NCBI GenBank assembly: GCA_016617855.1 | Contig: JAECUM010001904.1 | Coordinates: 1 to 64,000, forward strand | Length of the DNA stretch: 64,000 nt | Source: Megalonaias nervosa | Taxonomy: Eukaryota; Mollusca; Bivalvia; Unionida; Unionidae | Reading direction: 5' to 3' | Made by a program: the position numbers and the translations under genes | The notes under the pieces: generated by a model | Told to the model about the DNA's origin: nothing | What the model saw: the letters and a program-made list of their open reading frames with translations, nothing else | Databases searched by the model: none | In this document: piece by piece, positions 61,054-64,000 of the stretch | Position numbering within the stretch: the first letter of the stretch is position 1 | Layout: every line of letters begins with the position of its first letter

Positions 61054-62390
61054 TGGGTACCCAGTTATTAAATTCATCGCTATATCCACGCCATTTGACT
61101 AAACTTTTGTTGCCGCACTTTTTAATAACTTTTTCAATCACAAATATATCTTGCTCTGTTTTCTGAAGTTCTTGCTCGTAAAAACTGCCAGTTATAGGTT
61201 CATCTAATAAATCTTTTAACGAGTATGTAACTGGTATTGTTAAAAGTACTTTATCAACAACAAATACTTCTTCGCTCCAGTTATGAGTATATCCTTTCTC
61301 AAATGCTTTTTTTCGTTAGAGAAATTCTAACTTTATCACCAACTTTAAATTTATGACTGCGGTACATATTTTCGTTTGCTATTATTGGATTTGCAGTCAC
61401 GTCGTTTGGCGACATTTTTAGTGATCTGTGTTTCGTGTTATTATACTCGTCAACAATTTTCTGTAAATTGTCAATATATTTGCTCGTATTTTTAGCTGTT
61501 AAATATGTGTAGATCTTTTCGTTGAGCGTGCGATTAAATCTTTCAACGATGACGCTTTTTCCCTCATTTCCTGTAACATATCTTTTAATGTTATTTTGCT
61601 CTAAAAACTGTTCAAATTTTGTATTAAAAAATTCTGCTCCATGATCAGTCCAGATTCTATTTGGTTTTCTTTCTGTGTTAACACTAATTTGTTTTAATGC
61701 ATCAGTCATCGATGTCCATGTTTTATCGGAAACGGGTATACTAAACGCGTATTTACTAAAAACATCTAAAACATTAAAAAAGATATCTTTTGTTATCATT
61801 AAATTGAGCTAGATTTGAGACATCAACTAAATATATCGCCCAAATGTCTTCAACGGCATTTGCGACAACTTTACGTCGCGGAATCTTTTTTTTTTTTTAG
61901 GTTTTTGTAGCCCTGAGGCAAGATCATCATATAATTCTTTTTTACCGAGACCTAATTTATATTTTGCTCCAATAAAACCCTGAACCAGCCTTCGGTCAAC
62001 ACGTTCTCGCATATTTACAGGTTTCATACCACGAAGTTCGTCTAACATTACTTTATCGCAGCTGTGTTTATTTTGTTCGTTGTCTGGACGTTCAATATCT
62101 CTGTAGTAGATATCATGGCGCATTGCTATTGCATCAACTTGATTGTAAGGCTATTGTCCTGGCAGCGGATTATCGTTTTCGTCAAGTTGTTTATCAAGAG
62201 GATTATAAGGTCCAGTATATTTACGGCCTGGCAATGTCCAATCGCCTTTTGGTTTCGGCAATTTTCCAATAAATTTATGTACATCTATACAAAAACCAAT
62301 TATTTCTCTGTTGTTGCATTTCTGACAATATGTAACAATTTTATTTTGCTCAAGACATAAATCTCTATCACAATCGCACTCGCATGTCAT
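61031..62390 (-). pseudogene. int: Phospholipase A2-like domain joined to DDE integrase with chromodomain-like tail
   Basis: First part (62390-61900): Cys pairs (CECDCDRDLCL, YCQKC), DVHKFIGKLPKPKGDWTLPG, then YTGPYNPLDKQL (Ca-loop-like) and, after an in-frame TAG at 62151-62153, DAIAMRHDIYYRD with the His-Asp of secreted and parvovirus-VP1 PLA2 folds. Second part (61885-61299): an rve integrase with DVFSKYAF, the catalytic TDHGAEF and VERFNRTL; the position of the first catalytic Asp (WxxD) is Tyr (codon 61831-61833). Third part (61310-61031): KVIKKCGNKSLVKWRGYSDE, a chromodomain. Frameshifts sit in a T13 run (61886-61898), an A6 run (61776-61781) and a T7 run (61307-61313). Integrase would insert the element; PLA2 may breach endosomes in virions. 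The end overlaps the convergent VLTF3-like gene by 23 bp. Confidence 0.88.
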
Positions 62391-62396
62391 TATTTA

Positions 62397-62597
62397 TTAA
62401 TCATCTACTAAAATAATCTCCGGGCAACCCGCTCCGGACAACTTTGTTGTTGGCGATAATTTCTTTAAAAACATACTTTTTCTTTTTCCACAGATTGCAC
62501 AAATACTTTTCAGCATTATTCTATTATTTTTCGTTTTTTCTGTTTTTTCATCTTTATTTTCTGTTTTAGTTTTACACTTAAGACAATATGTTGACAT
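62397..62597 (-). CDS. Small zinc-ribbon protein, DUF5679-like
   Basis: A 66-codon intact frame: MSTYCLKCKTKTENKD, then NNRIMLKSICAICGKRKSMF, with two CxxC pairs about 30 residues apart, the arrangement of DUF5679-type zinc ribbons that occur next to integrase or protease genes in Polintons and related viruses. It ends six bases before the PLA2-integrase start and lies 15 bases after the protease stop, so probably one transcription unit. Likely binds zinc and perhaps nucleic acid or a virion partner. The role is unknown. Confidence 0.7.
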   Translation of the reverse strand: MSTYCLKCKTKTENKDEKTEKTKNNRIMLKSICAICGKRKSMFLKKLSPTTKLSGAGCPEIILVDD

Positions 62598-62612
62598 TGT
62601 ATATCAGTGAGT

Positions 62613-63052
62613 TTAGATAAAATTTAATGCAATCTCATCATTAGCGTGAGAAGGTTGTTTGTCAAATTGCAAAATAAACTTTAAAAAATCTGGATTTTTG
62701 GTCATCTGTTTAATGAACATTACGCAATAGTATCCACAAGCAGAAGTTCCAACTGGTTGAATTTGATTAGACGAATAATTTATTATTTTTTTTTTTTACT
62801 CATATATTTTTCTACTGCATCACCTGGTGGAATTCCGAACGAGTCAAAATAATTGTTATCAAAAACAGCTACCTAATGTATGCCAGATCCGTCATTGAAA
62901 TCTTGTATATTTATAACGCACGAACCTGGAGACGCTAGCGTCTCTCTCGATGAAATCGTCATAAGTTCATCTTTAGAATAAACTCCACTACAATTTTTTA
63001 CTTTTTTTAGTTTATCAAGTATATCAAAGTTACTTAACGCGGTCGACTTCAT
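62613..63052 (-). pseudogene. Adenain-type (C5/Ulp1-like) maturation protease
   Basis: Read on the minus strand, the ATG at 63050-63052 overlaps the stop of the upstream pX-like frame (ATGA). The protein has GSGIH followed by an in-frame TAG (62873-62875) where the family has Trp, then VAVFDNNYFDSFGIPPGD. After a T12 run at 62786-62797 that shifts the frame comes QPVGTSACGYYCVMFIKQ. This gives the His, the Gln ahead of the nucleophile and the catalytic Cys of adenovirus-like proteases, about 145 codons in all. Such enzymes cleave capsid and core precursors in the particle. Two lesions inactivate this copy. Confidence 0.85.
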
Positions 63053-63221
63053 CTCTTTGTTCCTGGCAACATTAGTCCTCGTCCTACTCCTAACAGATTT
63101 GGCAATAGACTTCCCGCTAATCCTGCTAGTAATGGAGCTATTGGAATAAATCCACCTTTTCTCCTCGGTCGTGTCTTTTTTTTCGTCGTTGTCTTCTTTT
63201 TGCTGTTTTTCGTTTAGGCAT
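63049..63221 (-). pseudogene. Basic/hydrophobic pX-like core peptide
   Basis: The minus-strand ATG at 63219-63221 starts a strongly basic stretch (MPKRKTAKRRQRRKK). One indel in the A8 run (63176-63183 as T on the plus strand) separates it from a second frame with GGFIPIAPLLAGLAGSLLPN and the end GLMLPGTKR. A basic head followed by a Gly-rich hydrophobic tail is typical of adenovirus pX/mu-like peptides of Polintons, which condense packaged DNA and are cut by the maturation protease. The stop overlaps the protease start. About 56 codons. Confidence 0.7.
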
Positions 63222-63232
63222 TATATTTATCT

Positions 63233-63624
63233 TTAGACAAAAATTTTCTTTATTCCATGACCTTCAACTGCCTTTTTCGTTGCTCCAGATACTGCTCCAG
63301 ACGCTGCTGCTAATCCTAATGTACCTAACACTGGCAAAATTTTAGGTATTAACGTTCTGGCCATTACAGATAGTGCTGGACCGAAGAAACCACCTTGTTT
63401 TAACATTGCAGTTATTTGTGCAGCACTTAAATTTAAAACAAAAGGTTTTTGCGATCGTATTTATTTATTTGTTTTTTGGTTAACATTAATTTTGTTAAAG
63501 TACCTAAAACACCTGCGTTAGGGTTGACCTTTAATGATACTTGCCTTTTCTTTGCAACAGCAGCTGCTAATTTTTTAACTTGACCATCAGTCAAATATAT
63601 TTCTTTTACAATATATTTTGTCAT
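63233..63624 (-). pseudogene. Small virion/core-like protein with one frameshift
   Basis: The first frame (63624-63433) reads LTDGQVKKLAAAVAKKRQVS and GTLTKLMLTKKQINKYD, the 'LTxxQxxKL...LmLTkkQInK' pattern I associate with a small structural protein found in many Polintons. Near 63455-63470 the frame shifts; the other frame continues with LNLSAAQITAMLKQGGFFGP and a Gly/Ala-rich hydrophobic tail to a stop at 63233. About 130 codons. Likely a DNA-binding or membrane-active internal capsid protein (pVI/pVII-like by position). The exact role is inferred. Confidence 0.65.
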
Positions 63625-63656
63625 CTTATATTAAAGTTACAGATTAAACTTAAAGT

Positions 63657-63673
63657 AAAGTGCAAAGCACTTT
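63657..63673. terminator. Short hairpin at the end of the capsid-like gene
   Basis: AAAGTGC AAA GCACTTT: seven paired bases around a three-base loop, overlapping the stop codon at 63672-63674. It could be a transcript-end or spacing structure; function unproven. Confidence 0.4.
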
Positions 63674-64000
63674 AAACTTGTACTGACATTTTACCTTCGA
63701 TAAAGTCAATCGTAATAGTTCTGTCGCTGATCACTAACGCATATACATATAACTGCGCCACTGGAACTGCTCCTAATGTCCAAGTAATTTCAATATCAGC
63801 AGTTGAAAATACATCTCTTTCATTTTGTTTACTAACATCAAAATAAAATATCGGATAAAGTGTACGAAATTCCTCTACTGATATCTGAGATCCGTCTCCA
63901 ACATCTTGATATTTTTGTAATGCGTCGAGCAGGTACATGTAAGGTCGAGTAATATTTTTATTAGCGTCATCTGCAAAATTACATTCCATCGCTCGCTCTG
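63672..64000 (-). CDS. Capsid-like protein, carboxy-terminal part (runs off the window)
   Basis: The frame is open from the right edge to the stop at 63672, so the Met at 63987-63989 need not be the start. It reads RPYMYLLDALQKYQDVGDGS, FRTLYPIFYFDVSKQNERD and VYALVISDRTITIDF. The pattern (YP.fYFDVSKQ.E, then ALVxSDR) matches a virion structural protein of Polinton/adintovirus elements as I remember it, probably the end of the major capsid (double jelly-roll) protein. Its place ahead of the core-like proteins and protease fits. Minor capsid protein is the alternative. No lesion is visible in this part. Confidence 0.55.
   Translation of the reverse strand, partial: ERAMECNFADDANKNITRPYMYLLDALQKYQDVGDGSQISVEEFRTLYPIFYFDVSKQNERDVFSTADIEITWTLGAVPVAQLYVYALVISDRTITIDFIEGKMSVQV

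Larger units (their letters stand above)
55937..64000 (-). mobile_element. Polinton/Maverick (adintovirus-lineage) element, right part cut by window edge
   Basis: The region carries the hallmark set of this group: B-family protein-primed-type DNA polymerase, retroviral-type integrase with chromodomain-like tail, adenain-type cysteine protease, core/pX-like small proteins and a capsid-like protein, plus a phospholipase A2-like domain and an HNH endonuclease. Genes are packed closely, overlap at ends, and are AT-rich in codon choice. Most run on the minus strand. Packaging ATPase and the main capsid part must lie beyond 64000 if present. Known biology: such elements replicate as linear DNA, may form virions, and integrate with 6-bp target duplications. 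This copy is inactive judging by its many lesions. Terminal repeats were not seen. Confidence 0.88.

Noticed and set aside
61776..61898. Programmed frameshifting in the integrase gene
   Set aside because: Shifts sit in long homopolymers at several places in many genes and the catalytic Asp is also lost, which fits decay or assembly error better.
57123..62875. Alternative genetic code or stop-codon readthrough explaining the in-frame TGA and TAG
   Set aside because: Both TGA and TAG occur at positions with different expected residues and frameshifts are also present, so ordinary decay is simpler.

Overview
The window looks like AT-rich, repeat-rich nuclear DNA of an invertebrate animal, most likely a mollusc. 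The reasons are tRNA-derived SINEs of a type I associate from memory with molluscan genomes, a CR1/L2-like LINE, Ty3/gypsy retrotransposon relics, many long microsatellites, a claudin/PMP22-type gene split by introns, and several Polinton/Maverick-type (adintovirus-lineage) elements. There are no operons and no rRNA or tRNA genes. The mollusc assignment is an inference, not a measurement.

Layout. 0.5-2.3 kb: a 3' piece of a CR1/L2-like LINE (+). 2.4-9.5 kb: two head-to-head relics of one Ty3/gypsy family. The + copy keeps gag, protease, then integrase pieces AHEAD of reverse transcriptase (Gmr1-like order), a SINE with an 11-bp target duplication splits its RT/RNase H region, and a 1.6-kb stretch of unknown origin sits between protease and integrase. 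10.4-11.8 kb: a decayed gene (-) of a transposon-associated family of unknown function. 13.28-13.43 and 18.62-18.82 kb: two phase-compatible exons (-) of a four-transmembrane claudin/PMP22-like gene, the only convincing host gene; a 111-bp (AT)n lies directly beside one splice acceptor. 19.7-19.9 kb: a LINE 3' end (-).

21.9-29.2 kb: an old Polinton-like fossil (+) with DNA polymerase B motifs, a partly duplicated packaging-ATPase region and several unrecognised decayed frames. Related fossil pieces in the opposite orientation lie at 39.75-40.45, 45.3-45.85, 46.4-46.5 and 48.0-48.3 kb. 34-55 kb otherwise holds SINEs, tandem repeats, a cysteine-rich decayed region and a 1.7-2.1 kb diverged duplication (41.5-43.2 and 49.5-51.6 kb).

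55.9-64.0 kb and beyond the right edge: a younger Polinton/adintovirus-like element, mostly on the - strand. From right to left it has a capsid-like protein, a pVII/core-like small protein, a basic pX-like peptide, an adenain-type protease, a DUF5679-like zinc ribbon, a protein joining a phospholipase A2-like domain to a DDE integrase with a chromodomain-like tail, a VLTF3-like protein (+), a small unknown, an HNH endonuclease (+), and protein-primed-type DNA polymerase B with a downstream small unknown. Nearly every conserved gene is broken by stops or frameshifts, several of them in homopolymers. The HNH gene is intact and carries an internal duplication of its HNH module. This element is the most interesting part of the window: capsid, maturation protease, replication and integration functions are all represented, as expected for an integrated virus-like transposon, but this copy reads as inactive.
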